The position numbers and the translations under genes are program-made. Shown piece by piece: positions 18,727-29,926 of a stretch of 64,000 nucleotides of DNA; within the stretch, counting starts at the first letter, position 1, and each line of letters begins with the position of its first letter. This DNA is from Martensiomyces pterosporus. Its lineage: Eukaryota; Kickxellomycota; Kickxellomycetes; Kickxellales; Kickxellaceae. Below the pieces are notes generated by a model. It saw only the letters and a list, made by a program, of their open reading frames with translations. It was not told the origin of the DNA and ran no database searches. The stretch spans positions 70,138-134,137 of the forward strand of contig MU603954.1 in the NCBI GenBank assembly GCA_025201845.1, in the 5' to 3' direction.

Positions 18727-20669
18727 CGTTGAAATAAAAGCTGGAAAGAGGTGCTGTTTTGTTGGCAGGCAAAAATTGGCAGTGAAATTTCGGAAAATAG
18801 AGTCCAAGTGGAAACAAAAGAGACGCTGGTGTGTGGGATGAGCGTGCAAGCAAGTTACGGCTTCTGGTTTAGGGCTAGTCTAGCCAAAAAGCTTCTGCTG
18901 GATTCCCGATAGGCTAGTGAGGGCGCCTCCTCCCACTAACGCGCTGCCCGTATGACTCATCGTCTGCATTTATTGCACTAACAGCTCGCAATCCACGTGG
19001 CGGAATTGCGTGCGCATCAAAACATCCACTCGTCTTGCCCCTCTCCGGAGCATGTCTCACACCCCGCTTCAGCAAGCACGCCATTCTCTGCGGAGGACGA
19101 CTATGTGGAGCCAGGTTGTAGGCCTGGTAACCCACCTGGCTACTGCACTAGTCCACTGGCATTGTAGTACAGCAAAGATAGCGCTTGGTGACCCGAATCC
19201 GCCTCGGATGGCCCACTCTGGTTTCGGGTTTGGCTTTGGTGCTCGTTCTGGGTCCTTCTAGTGCGCAACTCACTACGTGATCGCCATTATAGCAATATAA
19301 ATAAGCTCTGCGTCACAGCCGCACAGCCTTGCATCTGCCAATCCAGTAATTGCTGGATGCCATTGCTGCTTTCGTCCAAGCCGCCAATATGAGAACGAAT
19401 CGGCTCGGCAGGGAGCCAGGGACACATGCAGCTCGAGAGCGTCCAGCGTAGAAGAACTCTGGCTTCGACCCCACCGGTGATCATCTAGCTGCTGGAACCA
19501 ATCGCCGATCGATTGTTTGGAATTCTGAGCCCAAGCTGGCACAGGTTACGACAACAGACGCACATTCCTCGTGTTTGGGGCTGCAGCGCTGGAATACCGC
19601 AAATATCCCCTCCCTCACACCCGGCATTGGGATCCATTCATGTTTGCTCTGAAAAGAGCCCACTTCTCACTGGGGCTTGTCCACCACCGGAGAAAGACAG
19701 CGGCGGCGTGCTGTCAAGGAAGCGCAGTTCCTCTGACTGCGCTGAAAAGCAGCAGGAGCCGCAAAAGGCCGCTGTCGTGACACAGCGTGTAATCCGCAAT
19801 TCATCCCAAATTCTGCCCTGCTTGGAGATAACCATCTCGGGCTCGCCAAAGGGTGTCAAATCCTGCCCTGCGTGTCTGGCTATGCAGTATATTACCCAAG
19901 AATATGGTGTGGACATTGGGAGCTCTGCGCCGGCAGCCCAACGGAAACGCTGGCAGTTATTGAGAGAGGCGTGTCGCCAGCATCGATGTGTCGAAAGCGT
20001 TGGGTGCTGGATATAAAAAAGGATGAGCAGGGGCATCGTTGCGGTTTGTGTGGAGGGTTATTTGTGCTGCCGTTGAGTAGTACAGATGACCAGCCCTTCA
20101 GGCTGGGAAGCAGCGGAAGCTGGAAAACGAGATACAATACTCATGCGATGCAGGTGCCTTGCATTGACCCCAGCTTTGTCATGTAGCATGCGGGTAAGCC
20201 AATAGCTGAGATCCGAGGCCAGCAGTGACATGTACTCAGCAGCGTCAATGGCCCTCGATTCTCAGGTGCGACAGAGCTGCTGCTGCTGTTTATTATTCTC
20301 ACTGGCATGCGCTCTGTACCCCCTTTGTGTTCAGCATCCTGAGCAGAGTCGGTGTTCTCCTTGCCGGCATGCATTCCCTTCGCCTTCAAGCTGTGCGCTG
20401 GCGGATATAATGTGTTCACACACAGGCTGTCGTCAACACCACCTCGCTCTCCGGACGACAGAGAGCAAGGACATAAATACAACGAGTCTCGCCCGGCTGC
20501 CTTGCTGGCATCCATCGAGAAAGCACGCAAAGAAGCAACATTTCCCCTTCTTCCAACCCTCCTTTGCTCGTCATCTCACACTCCTCTCGTACATACTTTT
20601 ACATATTCCTCCACCTTCACTGTCTATACTTACGTTATCTATTGCCAAACCTAATCTCCAACTGCCACC
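18727..20669. other. intergenic between the PP1-motif gene (-) and aquaglyceroporin 1 (+)
   Basis: This 1.9-kb divergent spacer has no recognisable gene. TATA-like sequences lie at 20012-20020 (TATAAAAAA) and 20471-20479 (CATAAATAC); the latter is about 190 bp upstream of the aquaporin start. The final 130 bp are strongly pyrimidine-rich, typical of the leader of a highly expressed gene. Confidence 0.5.
20471..20479 (+). promoter_or_regulatory. TATA-like element upstream of aquaglyceroporin 1
   Basis: CATAAATAC lies about 190 bp upstream of the ATG at 20670. It is a weak match and is supported mainly by position. Confidence 0.3.
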
Positions 20670-21608
20670 ATGTCTAGCACCGAGGCTCAGGCCCAGCAGT
20701 ACGCTCATGGCGACAAGCACACCGGCGAGACCGTTCTTCCCGTGCACTACGAGCACGATGAGCACAACGTCGACAACACCGAGCCCGCCTCCAACTCTGC
20801 CTACGACACAGCCAACTGGCCTCTCTACAGCCTGCGCTGGGCGTACCGCGACTACATTGCTGAATTCTGGGGCACCTTCCTCCTCGTCTTTTTCGGTGAC
20901 AGCGCCGTCGCCACCGCCGTCCTCAACGTCTCCAACGCTGCCTCTGGCTGGCTGATCATCTCGTTCGGCTTTGGTATCGGTCTTGCCCTTGGTGTCTACT
21001 TCTCTGGATCCATCTCTGGCGGCCACCTCAACCCTGCCATCACCCTCGCCAACGCTCTGTTCGGCAAGTTCCCCTGGCGCAAGGTCCCCGGCTACATGTT
21101 CTCCCAGCTTCTCGGCGCCTTTGTCGCTGCGGCCACTCTCTACGGAATCTTCAAGAGCCAGTTCGACGTCTTTGATGGCGGCAACAGGCAGCTCATGGGT
21201 GCCCAGGGCACCGGCGGCATCTTTGCCACTTATGCCCAGCCTGGCAACGGCAAGTTCTTCTCTGCCTGGTCCGAAATCGTCAACACTGCTCTTCTGATTG
21301 CCGGTATTGTTGCTGTCTGCGACGAGCGCAACTCGCCCGCCAAGGGATTCATTCCCATGGCCGTTGGCGGCGTCATCTTTGCCATCGCTTGCTGCTCCGG
21401 CTGGGTCACTGGATTTGCGCTCAACCCTGCCCGTGACTTTGGACCCCGCATCTTCTCGACCATCCTGTACGGAAAGGAGCCCTTCACCTACGGCGGCCAC
21501 TACTTCTGGGTGCCCCTGTTCATGCCCTTTGTTGGCGCCATTTGCGGTCTTGGCCTCTACCAGTTCTTCATCCTCCCTGATCCGGCCAATGCCAAGAAGC
21601 ACGATTAA
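20670..21608 (+). CDS. aquaglyceroporin (MIP family), copy 1
   Basis: The 312-residue protein has the six-helix MIP fold with two half-helix motifs: HLNPAIT with Asn121 and the second NPA box NPARD with Asn252. The Asp after NPAR is the hallmark of glycerol-conducting aquaglyceroporins rather than strict water channels. AEFWGTFLLVFFGD marks helix 1, and FDVFDGGNRQLMG lies in the extended loop typical of fungal glycerol facilitators. A 57-residue hydrophilic, His-rich N-terminal tail precedes helix 1 and may be regulatory. The probable function is passive glycerol/water flux across the plasma membrane, in osmotic adaptation or glycerol use. The start has a CACCATGTC context. A close paralogue lies 2.9 kb downstream on the same strand. 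Confidence 0.93.
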   Translation: MSSTEAQAQQYAHGDKHTGETVLPVHYEHDEHNVDNTEPASNSAYDTANWPLYSLRWAYRDYIAEFWGTFLLVFFGDSAVATAVLNVSNAASGWLIISFGFGIGLALGVYFSGSISGGHLNPAITLANALFGKFPWRKVPGYMFSQLLGAFVAAATLYGIFKSQFDVFDGGNRQLMGAQGTGGIFATYAQPGNGKFFSAWSEIVNTALLIAGIVAVCDERNSPAKGFIPMAVGGVIFAIACCSGWVTGFALNPARDFGPRIFSTILYGKEPFTYGGHYFWVPLFMPFVGAICGLGLYQFFILPDPANAKKHD

Positions 21609-23421
21609 GGCGCCTGTTGATTCGGCGCCTTTGCGCCTTTGCTTACGCTGGAAAATGCAAGTAATATTTTGAAAGCATCACAAGGCCATGCTACAATATA
21701 CAGTTCTAAACAATGTTTGCTGTGGGGAAATTTGGAATGCCACCCCGTGGCTCTGTAGCGGGGATGTCACCGAGCTGGCTGACAAGCGCTCAGGGCAGCA
21801 AATAATATATGCAGGAAGATGATATTGTGTTCTGTGAAACTGCAGTCACTTGTATGCTTCGCGCCAGACACAAACAATGGGCTGCACTCGGATTGTGCGA
21901 GGTGGGCTGCTTTGTTGAGCTCCGAGGCAGCCAGCAGAAGGAGCGGCGGCAGCAGCAACGAAACCGTTTTGAGAAGCGAAATCAGCTAGGCGAAGCAGAG
22001 GGTGCGCGCAAGCTGTGGTGCTGGCTGTGACCTGATTCGGCAGGCAACCATTGGAATGCCTCTAGAACAAGGCGGTGTTGGGGGAGAGTGGGAAAGGGCA
22101 GACAGGCACGCAGCTACTGCCCAGTTGCAATGTTATCGCCATTTGTGGCACTGGGTGGGACACTGCCTATTTCAACAACTGCCAAACGTTGTGTGGATCT
22201 CGTCTTTTTCGGGGACGGCAGAGAGAGAAGGAAGGAGAGACCTGAGTAAAATCAAGCAAAGAACCTCCTCGCGCTGGCAATGGGGGCACATTTCGGCTCT
22301 TTTCACACGGACGCACTGCTCGTGTCTCGCTTTGCGTGTGGCATGCGCTTGGATGTGGGGCACTCTGCGCTGCTCCATTCGGCACAGCTTGTCCAACTCT
22401 TGGCTGATCTGGAGCTGCGTCTGCGGTCGGTTAAGCCGATGCTACAACAAGCTGCTCCTCTCTCATCAGCCACGCTGTGCCTACACTCCAGAGAAGGGCC
22501 AACGAAGGGCCTGGGCTTACCAGGGATGCCGTTCGGCCGCTGCTGCAGCGGCGGGTGGTGTCGGTCACATGCGATCAGCACACGACTGCAATCAGCACTC
22601 GGCCACAGAAGCAAAGGGAGACAGGCAGTTCTCCGCATGCCGACGATGTGCACAGCTGGCTGGGCTCATGGGGTGCAGCGATGCAGCCAGACGAAGGCCG
22701 GCTTTCAGCGCCAGTCTTTCCGCACATACAAGGCCGCCGTGCGCTTTGACTAGAAGATCCGCGGTAGCCCACATAGCCACTAGGGCAGCAAGAGACCAAT
22801 AGGTGCGTCTGCTCCTGCCCAGAGGGCGGTGCACAGCAACGCAAGAGGGGCCCACAGATGGAAGGGGAGGCTGGCCGTGGAGTTTTTCGGCGCACGCGAT
22901 GCCCGCCGACAGAAGCAGCGAGGGACGCGCCCCAGCTGGTGGATTTTCTGCTGTGCGGATTGCCCTACAGCATGGCCATTTGCTGCATCGCGCTTTCGCA
23001 AGCAGGGGCAATCTCTTCCCAGACTACTCATCCTGCTTCTGTCCGCGTTGGCGAGCAGCCATCTGTGTTCTCATATGAGAGCAGCGGGGGGAGGATCGCC
23101 AACACGCTCCACCCATGCCCAGCAGGTGCGAAAGAGACGATGCTGCAGATTGCCATTCACATGCGTTGTAGCTGGGTGCACGTTCCTCGCAGGGGAGGGG
23201 AGATGCGTGGGTCTGCGGCGAAAAGTCGCAAGAGCGCACTGCTGCGTTCGCTGCCACGCGATTCATGGGCATCCCGCTCCTCGCTAGCACCTACTGGAAA
23301 CACGGGCAAGCTGCAATGCCCACTCGCATATCCTTGCACTAGACACTGCCCTGGCCTATCAACCCTGCCCCGCCACTACTGCTGTTGCACCAGCTGGCCG
23401 AAAGGGGGGCACCCACACAGA

Positions 23422-23462
23422 CTGGCTGGCTGGCTGGCTGGCTGCTACTGCTGCTGCTGCTG
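23422..23462. repeat. short tandem repeats (CTGG)n then (CTG)n
   Basis: About five CTGG units run directly into CTG triplets within non-coding spacer. Confidence 0.75.
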
Positions 23463-24385
23463 CGTGGGTGGCCCGAGCCGCACGCAGGGCGGAAAAGCAG
23501 CGAGAGACGGTCACAGGCTGCAAGCGCAAGTGGAATTGCACCACTTCCTCGCCCCGAATTGAGGGCCTGGGTGGTACAGCAAGAGTGGAGGGGGAATTAT
23601 TGCGCATGTGCCAGAAGGCAAAGGGGATGAGGGATCGACGCTTGGCCTGTGGCCATGCACCCACCTAGCACCAGGTAAGGAGTTGCCCATTAAAATGCTC
23701 GTTGCTGTGTCGACCGATTCAGCAAAATCAGATGTACTCGGGCCCCGAGTAAGAAATCCACCGTCCGAGGAGGCAGGCAGCGGACACCCAACCGCCATCC
23801 CGTCCAACTGCGCCTTGTATTACGCTGGCTGGCCGTGGTGCTTCCCAGATAGCAAACACGGCCTGCACTTCTCTGCCTTCCCTTGCTGACACCAATCCTT
23901 TCCATACACGGCAGGTTGGCAGCGAACAGGCCAGCCTACTCATGCGCCCCGCTCCGCCTGTACTGATCATGCGGCGGGCATGACTGGGCGCTATTCCTGA
24001 GAGGTGTGCGCTTTCCTTTGCTGTCGAGGCGCAAAGGAGCTGTCTTGTGCGAACAGCACACTTGGGAATCGTTTAAAACGCCAGCACGAGGGACGCCCCG
24101 ACAGCAGAAAGCAATTGCACTCGCCCCCTCCCTTTTCCTTTCCACGCGCTTATCTAAACAACTAATACCAGCTACCATATTTGCTGTAGCCATTGTCCTT
24201 TCTCTTTTCTGTACATCCTTTATTGAGCCTTGTGGATCCCACCAGTTACTGAGGCTAAGAACGCAGCTCATCGTTTGGTATACGCCTTACATCCTTTCCC
24301 TTTCCGTATACCCCCACGCGCTCACACTCGCACACAGTCGCACGCGTGCACAGCAGTTCCTTGCGTCGTCTGAAGCAGCATCTGC

Positions 24386-24393
24386 TATATAAT
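24386..24393 (+). promoter_or_regulatory. TATA box upstream of aquaglyceroporin 2
   Basis: TATATAAT lies 148 bp upstream of the ATG at 24534, just 3' of a stretch of pyrimidine-rich promoter sequence. Confidence 0.5.
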
Positions 24394-24533
24394 CCCAGCG
24401 AGAGCCACCCCACACCTGCTCCGCATTGCAATCAAAACAGACTCTCCACGCGCACAGCGACTCGAGCTAGTTTTTCTTCTCCTTCCAGCAACGCCCACAC
24501 CCTGCTCCTTAATCGCGTCTATTTTCTTCTACA

Positions 24534-25457
24534 ATGTCAAACGCCGATACACAAGTGCACGTCGGGGCTGACCACAAGGGGCACCCCGAGCATGAAATCG
24601 CCATCCCCGCTGCGGCTGACTACGAGCTCCCCGAGGTCGTCGCCTTGCATCCTGCCTACGATCCCGAGAACTGGCCGCTCATGAAGCTCCGCAGAGCCTA
24701 CCGCGAGTACCTGGCTGAGTTCTGGGGCACCTTCATTCTGATCTTCTTCGGTGACGGCGTCGTCGCTACCGCAACCTTCAACAAGGGCGCCGCTGGCTCC
24801 GCCTACCTGTCCATCACCTTTGGCTGGGGCATTGGTCTGGCCATGGCTCTGTACTGCTGCATGGGCATCTCCGGCGGCCACCTGAACCCTGCTGTCACTT
24901 TCTCCAACGCTGTCTTTGGCAAGTTCCCCTGGCGCAAGGTCGGCGGCTACATGCTGGCGCAGTTCCTCGGCGCCTTTGTCGCTGCTGCCACCCTCTACGG
25001 AATCTTCAAGGACCAGTTCGACGTCTTCGATGGCGGCAACAGGCAGCTCATGGGTGCCCAGGGCACCGGCGGCATCTGGTGCACCTACGCCAAGCCTGAA
25101 AACGGCAAGTTCTTCTCTGCCTGGTCCGAGATTGTCAACACCGCCATACTCCTCTTTGTCATTTACTCGATTGGCGATGAGCGTCTGACTCCTGCCAAGC
25201 ACCACCTTCCAATTGCCGTCGGCCTCCTTGTGTTCGCAATTGGTACCTGCACTGGCTGGGTCACTGGCTATGCCATCAACCCTGCCCGTGACTTTGGACC
25301 CCGTGTGTTCTCGACCATCCTGTACGGAAAGGAGCCCTTCACCTACGGCGGCCACTACTTCTGGGTGCCCCTGTTCATGCCCTTTGTTGGCGCCTGCCTG
25401 GGCATCTTCTTCTACCAGTTCTTCATTGTCCCTGACAAGAAGGATAAGCGGGACTAG
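24534..25457 (+). CDS. aquaglyceroporin (MIP family), copy 2
   Basis: The 307-residue paralogue of the preceding channel has NPA boxes at Asn118 (HLNPAVT) and Asn249 (NPARD), and the same FDVFDGGNRQLMG loop. The Asp after the second NPAR again predicts glycerol permeation. The N-terminal tail (about 55 residues) is different in sequence from copy 1, while the transmembrane core is nearly the same. Nucleotides 25308-25394 are identical to 21453-21539 in copy 1, third positions included. Divergent helices 2 and 5 (for example MALYCCMGISGG against LGVYFSGSISGG) suggest some change in pore or gating. Both copies probably serve glycerol/water transport at the plasma membrane with different regulation. 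Confidence 0.93.
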   Translation: MSNADTQVHVGADHKGHPEHEIAIPAAADYELPEVVALHPAYDPENWPLMKLRRAYREYLAEFWGTFILIFFGDGVVATATFNKGAAGSAYLSITFGWGIGLAMALYCCMGISGGHLNPAVTFSNAVFGKFPWRKVGGYMLAQFLGAFVAAATLYGIFKDQFDVFDGGNRQLMGAQGTGGIWCTYAKPENGKFFSAWSEIVNTAILLFVIYSIGDERLTPAKHHLPIAVGLLVFAIGTCTGWVTGYAINPARDFGPRVFSTILYGKEPFTYGGHYFWVPLFMPFVGACLGIFFYQFFIVPDKKDKRD

Positions 25458-25821
25458 GCTCCCTCTTGCTTTTTCTTTTAGCTAGTTATATTTTTATGCT
25501 TTTTGCAATGCTAATCCCCATCATATTGCATCCCCATTTCTTCTACAGAACCGGTACGGCATTTTTGGCAGCTTAGATCAACGAGTGTTTATATTTGGCT
25601 GCAAACAGCGACCCATTCATGTGGGGGCATTTTGGCACAGTAGAAAACAGTTGCACATGTGTCTAGGGCTCGCCAGTGGATTTCGACACACGTGGCGCTG
25701 AGAGGATGGGGATGAGGGTGGTACAAGATGGTTGTCTGTTTGCAGGCATATGCAGACAAATTCGCCGCTGCAGTAGCATTGTGTGCGAGAGAAGAGCAAG
25801 ATAGAGATCTCTGCAGGGAGC

Positions 25822-25826
<5 letters not shown>

Positions 25827-25854
<28 letters not shown>
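25827..25854. repeat. AC dinucleotide microsatellite
   Basis: Fourteen AC units in non-coding sequence. Confidence 0.9.
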
Positions 25855-27314
25855 CTTTCTTTGCTCTCGCACGCGCTACTGCCCACGAGTTCGGGCAGAT
25901 AAACACCTCGATTGCACACAACATTAAAATTAACTGGCACCCCTGTCCGAACAGGACAGCCTCCACCCTGTCGACTCTGAGCCCTGGCTTATTGGAATCC
26001 ATGATGTGGCCTCACTCCAAAGGCGGTGGTGGGTGTACCTCGGCTGCCGCATATCGCTGAAGATCTTTGCTTTTTTTTTTTCCTGCTCACGCAGCGCAGA
26101 TGCTATGCATGGCGGATGTATGGCGTGCTAGCGTCGTTCAGCACCAAATCTCTCTCCACACATCGCCCCCAAGACGCTGTCCCAAATCCTCGCCCTCCTT
26201 GCGCGCGAAAGATGGGTTTGCACAACAGCATGCAAATCTGGTGTCTGGGCCGGGTAAAACGAAAAAAACAAGGAATAAACTTGATCTTTTACATAAGCCG
26301 GTGCCGCTTTTTTTAGCTGCTATTTTGACATTAGTATCGCTGTTAGTTCACCTCCAATGTTTATTTTAAAAGCCAGCCATTTGAGATTTGCCGGTAGCAA
26401 TGATGGTGCGTGGATACAAGACCTTCTCCGTTGCACCAATTTGCCTAGCATGTCCTGTGTATGATCGGCCGATACACCACAGCACATCACACCACACCAT
26501 ACCTAGGCAGCACCAGCAGCTATTCCAAACTCACAGCCAGCACAGCAAGCTGGATTTGGGGCACAGGATTGCAGGCTATCTTATGGCTGGACCACCACCT
26601 GACCTTTCAGTGTCCGCCAAGAGCAGTAGTGGCCTGGAGCGGAAAGAAAGCAACAGCATTCCCTGACATCCCCGCTCTTTCTTTGAAGCCACCCTAACTG
26701 GAATTGGATATTGTGAGGACCATTGATCCACAGAGCCGCAAGAAAGCCCCTATCGTCGCCACCATCACCATGAAACAAGCTGGTGCAGCCCAGCAATCGC
26801 TGTTGGCAGCTGAATCCAAGACAAGACAGTGCAGTGTGTGGGGGCAGATGAGCGCAATGTCCGGCATTTCAAAGAGGCGCCTGTGCTGCCATAGATTCGC
26901 ATGGCGTGTACACATTTCAGCACAGTCTTCCCAAACGCCTGCTCAGTGGATATCTGTGAGACGCTGCTTGGGCTTGGCTTTGCGGCACAGACAGTTCAGA
27001 ACTGCTTGGCACCGAAGGACGGCGCGCCCAACATACAAGGATCCAACAAAACATGCGTTTCTCACAAAGCAAAGCCCTGAGGCGAAAGGGAGGGCGAGTA
27101 TACTGCATGCCAGTGAGTAAAATGTACGGGCAATGCAAGCCGCATAGGCTAGTGGCAAAGCAACAAAGCCACGAGCAATATATAGCCACGGCCATTGGGA
27201 TCTGCCACGGCCAGAATCAAACAATCCCTGGTCATGCAGAAATAAAATACTTGTTTTCTTACGCACGCCTGCGCAGCTGTGCCGCTATTTTTTTTGTTAT
27301 TAGTTCTTTGTCGC

Positions 27315-27338
27315 CCATCCATCCATCCATCCATCCAT
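27315..27338. repeat. CCAT tetranucleotide repeat
   Basis: Six CCAT units about 300 bp upstream of the MFS gene start. Confidence 0.85.
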
Positions 27339-27635
27339 TCTCTCTTGGCAGCAGCAGTAGAATAGATTGATTCTCCCTTCTTTCTTACTGCATCAAAGCG
27401 GCCAAAGCCCCCTTCCCCTCGCACCTATTTCTCCCTGGTCACATAACACCGCATTTATTTCAAGCTCCCAGCCCTGTTCTAAGCAACTACATCGCACCTG
27501 CTCTCACGCGCAGAAGGCTCTCCCGCTTCCTTGGGCCGTTTTATGCACACACTTCGAATTCAGCAGCAAGAAAAAACAAAGCACCAAGGCAGGACCTAGG
27601 AACTCTCCAGCCCTGCACCATACGTTCTCTGTTAT

Positions 27636-29402
27636 ATGAGCGGCAGCAACGACAGCCATTTCGCTCCCGCCAACGAAAGCACAGTCGCCATGGGGGCCGC
27701 CAAGAGCGAGACCACGGCATACATGCCCGTGGCAAACCCGGACGCTACCGAAAAATACGCGCTGCATGCAAGCTCGGGTGACTTTGAGAAGATGAAGGAC
27801 TACAACCTTCTTGGGCAGCCCAGGTGGCCGCGGTGGAAGTCGGCTCTGGCGTTTTTTGGGCTGGCCATCACCATGTACCTTGTGTGCGTGGCGGAGACCG
27901 TGTTCAACCAGATCCTCGGGGACGTCAAGGGCAAGCTCAACACCACCATCTACTCCCAGTGGATGGAGGCCTCCTTCCTGCTCACCTGCGTCATTGTCCA
28001 GCCAGTGTGGGTCAAGCTTGCAGAGAAGTTCGGGCGCCCCGGCCCGCTTTTCTCTTCGATTCTCATCTTCATGCTCTTTTCCATCATGGTGGGTGCGGCC
28101 AAGTCGATGCTCGTCGTTTGCATCGGCCGCGCGCTCCAGGGCATCGGCGGCGCTGGCATGATGCCCCTGGCACTTGTGGTCCTGACAGACATCCTGACGC
28201 CTGGCGAGCGCGGCGTCTACATGGGGATTCTGGGCGCCGTCATCATCCTGGGCAAGTGGACCGGGTCCATCATCGGTGCCGCCCTGCTGGAGCACTCCAG
28301 CTGGCGCTGGGTCGGGTACCTCAACCTGCCAGCGGGAGCGGTGGCCCTCGCCATCCTCTACTTCACCCTGCATGACATCCCCAGACCCGTGGGTAGCGTG
28401 TCGCACAAGCTCCGCGAATTCGACTACCTCGGCACCCTGTTCTGGCTCGGGGGTGGCCTGATGATCCTCCTGGGGCTCTCGTGGGGCGGCAACGAGCACC
28501 CGTGGAAATCGACACTGGTTGTCTGCCTGTTCGTCTTTGGGTTCATCGTCATTCTGATCTTTGCTGCCATCGAGGGCAAATTCGCCAAGTGGCCCATCAT
28601 CCCCCTCAGCATTCTGCTCAAGGTGCGCACGCTGCTCACGCTGGTTGCGTCGTTCTGCATTGGCGTGTGCATGTATGGCATGATCATGTTCGTGCCCGTC
28701 TACTACATGATGCTCGAAGCCGAGGGACCGCTGGAGTCCTCCAGGCACATCCTGTGGTGCGTGCTGGGCGGCTGCATTGGGTGCATACTTGGCGGTGTTC
28801 TGGTTAGCATCCGCGGCCGCGTCTTCTACCGCGAGCTGGCTGTCCTTGGCACCCTTATCATGACCATTGGGTTTGGACTCCTGTACACCTGGCCCAAGGC
28901 CCTGGAGAAGGAGAAGCAGGCCGGGTTCCAGGTCCTTGTGGGTCTTGGACTAGGCCTCTGCATGCAGCAGATTCTGCTTGCGAGCCAAGCCGGCCTGCCT
29001 GCCGACGAGATATCGACAGTCACTACGCTTATTGATTATGCGCGTACGCTGGGCGGAATGATCGGCCTGGTCATTGGCGAGGTCATTCTGAAGCAGAAGA
29101 TGTTTGTTGCCGTCCAGCAGGCATTCTCGATGTTCGGCCATTTGCAGCTGGAGGGCAAGGATGTGGTTTCGCTGGAGGCCATGGCGCCGCTGCTCCAAAA
29201 GATGCCCAAGACCGTGGTTGCCCCCGTTTATGACGGCATCGTGAGAGCCCTGCACCTGGTCTTTGTCTCCAATGTGCCCTTTGCTGCTCTGGCGTGCATC
29301 CTGTGTCTGTTCATTGCGAATATCCCGCTGCACGTTATTCTTCCAGCCAGGAATACGGAGGAGGTGCCCGAGACCCTGCGCACTCTCCATGCCGAAGACT
29401 AG
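27636..29402 (+). CDS. MFS transporter, drug:H+ antiporter type (DHA2-like)
   Basis: The 588-residue polytopic protein opens with a hydrophilic tail of about 65 residues. Then come membrane segments with an A-type loop (KLAEKFGRPGPLF near 128-140) and a segment GIGGAGMMPLALVVLTDIL near 173-191 followed by TPGERGVYMG; the latter is diagnostic of DHA2-class multidrug and siderophore-like MFS proteins. Hydrophobic segments continue to residue ~570, consistent with 14 helices. The loop before helix 3 has GRPGP rather than GRKP, a mild deviation. The expected role is proton-driven export of drugs, toxic metabolites or basic compounds at the plasma or vacuolar membrane; the substrate cannot be inferred. 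The first ATG of the frame is used. No neighbouring biosynthetic cluster is present. Confidence 0.87.
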   Translation: MSGSNDSHFAPANESTVAMGAAKSETTAYMPVANPDATEKYALHASSGDFEKMKDYNLLGQPRWPRWKSALAFFGLAITMYLVCVAETVFNQILGDVKGKLNTTIYSQWMEASFLLTCVIVQPVWVKLAEKFGRPGPLFSSILIFMLFSIMVGAAKSMLVVCIGRALQGIGGAGMMPLALVVLTDILTPGERGVYMGILGAVIILGKWTGSIIGAALLEHSSWRWVGYLNLPAGAVALAILYFTLHDIPRPVGSVSHKLREFDYLGTLFWLGGGLMILLGLSWGGNEHPWKSTLVVCLFVFGFIVILIFAAIEGKFAKWPIIPLSILLKVRTLLTLVASFCIGVCMYGMIMFVPVYYMMLEAEGPLESSRHILWCVLGGCIGCILGGVLVSIRGRVFYRELAVLGTLIMTIGFGLLYTWPKALEKEKQAGFQVLVGLGLGLCMQQILLASQAGLPADEISTVTTLIDYARTLGGMIGLVIGEVILKQKMFVAVQQAFSMFGHLQLEGKDVVSLEAMAPLLQKMPKTVVAPVYDGIVRALHLVFVSNVPFAALACILCLFIANIPLHVILPARNTEEVPETLRTLHAED

Positions 29403-29926
29403 TCCTGCGAAGCCCCTGTGCATGCCCCTGTGCGCCTGCCATCTACACGCAATCTATGTCATCCCCCCATTTTCTCTTAAGAATAGCAGCTGCCTCTGGT
29501 GAGCACGGCATGTGCGTGTGGTGTATGGCAGCAGCAGTGTACGCAGCAGCCGAGCTGCGGGGGGGGGGGCGCATTTGACGCGACTCGCATGAGCCGCTGC
29601 ATTCTTGGCGCCAAAATAAGACCCAGGGGCAGGGGATGGAGAGGGAGGAAAGGCCAGCCGCACCCCGCGCCTCAGGTCAGTGCTTGCGTAGGCGCCTTTT
29701 CTTCTTTCTCTCCCAGTTGGCCTTTACGCAACACTTCTCCTATTTACCGCATGCAGAGAGGAGCCACAGCAGCAGCCTGTCTTCCGCAAACACGCAGCCG
29801 AGCCTAATACTTTCGTTTTCCTTGCTTTGTCGACTGCAATATCACAAGGACAGGTGCTTCCGCGTACGCGTTCGCTTCCAACAGCACAAAACAATTCCAC
29901 CGCATAGACAATAGGCGCACACAAGA
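29403..29926. other. intergenic, MFS transporter to GID8
   Basis: This holds the 3' end of the MFS gene and the promoter of GID8. A run of G at about 29561-29570 is present. No gene is recognised. Confidence 0.5.

Larger units (their letters stand above)
21609..24533. other. 2.9-kb spacer between the aquaglyceroporin paralogues
   Basis: Several overlapping ORFs of up to 270 codons exist in different frames, but they are rich in Cys, Trp, His and Arg, lack any domain I recognise, and open equally on both strands. I take them as non-coding. A CTGG repeat at about 23422-23443 followed by CTG triplets to 23462 is the only clear repeat. The last 400 bp are pyrimidine-rich and carry the promoter of copy 2. 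Confidence 0.5.
25458..27635. other. intergenic, aquaglyceroporin 2 to MFS transporter
   Basis: No gene is recognised in these 2.2 kb. An AC microsatellite lies at 25827-25854 and a CCAT repeat at 27315-27338. Open frames in the middle (for instance around 26704-27120) have no domain content and unusual composition. Confidence 0.5.

Noticed and set aside
22002..23562. Protein-coding genes in the overlapping open frames of the aquaporin spacer
   Set aside because: Composition is Cys/Trp/His/Arg-rich, frames are open on both strands alike, and no domain or good start context is visible.
27504..28748. Long minus-strand open frame (about 414 codons) opposite the MFS gene
   Set aside because: It is an antisense shadow produced by codon bias; its content is hydrophilic and lacks any domain, while the plus strand encodes a clear transporter.
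7845..29402. A coordinated membrane-stress or drug-resistance gene cluster (MAPEG pair, arrestins, aquaglyceroporins, MFS)
   Set aside because: Genes lie on both strands with multi-kilobase spacers, belong to common housekeeping families, and show no shared promoter motif that I could see.
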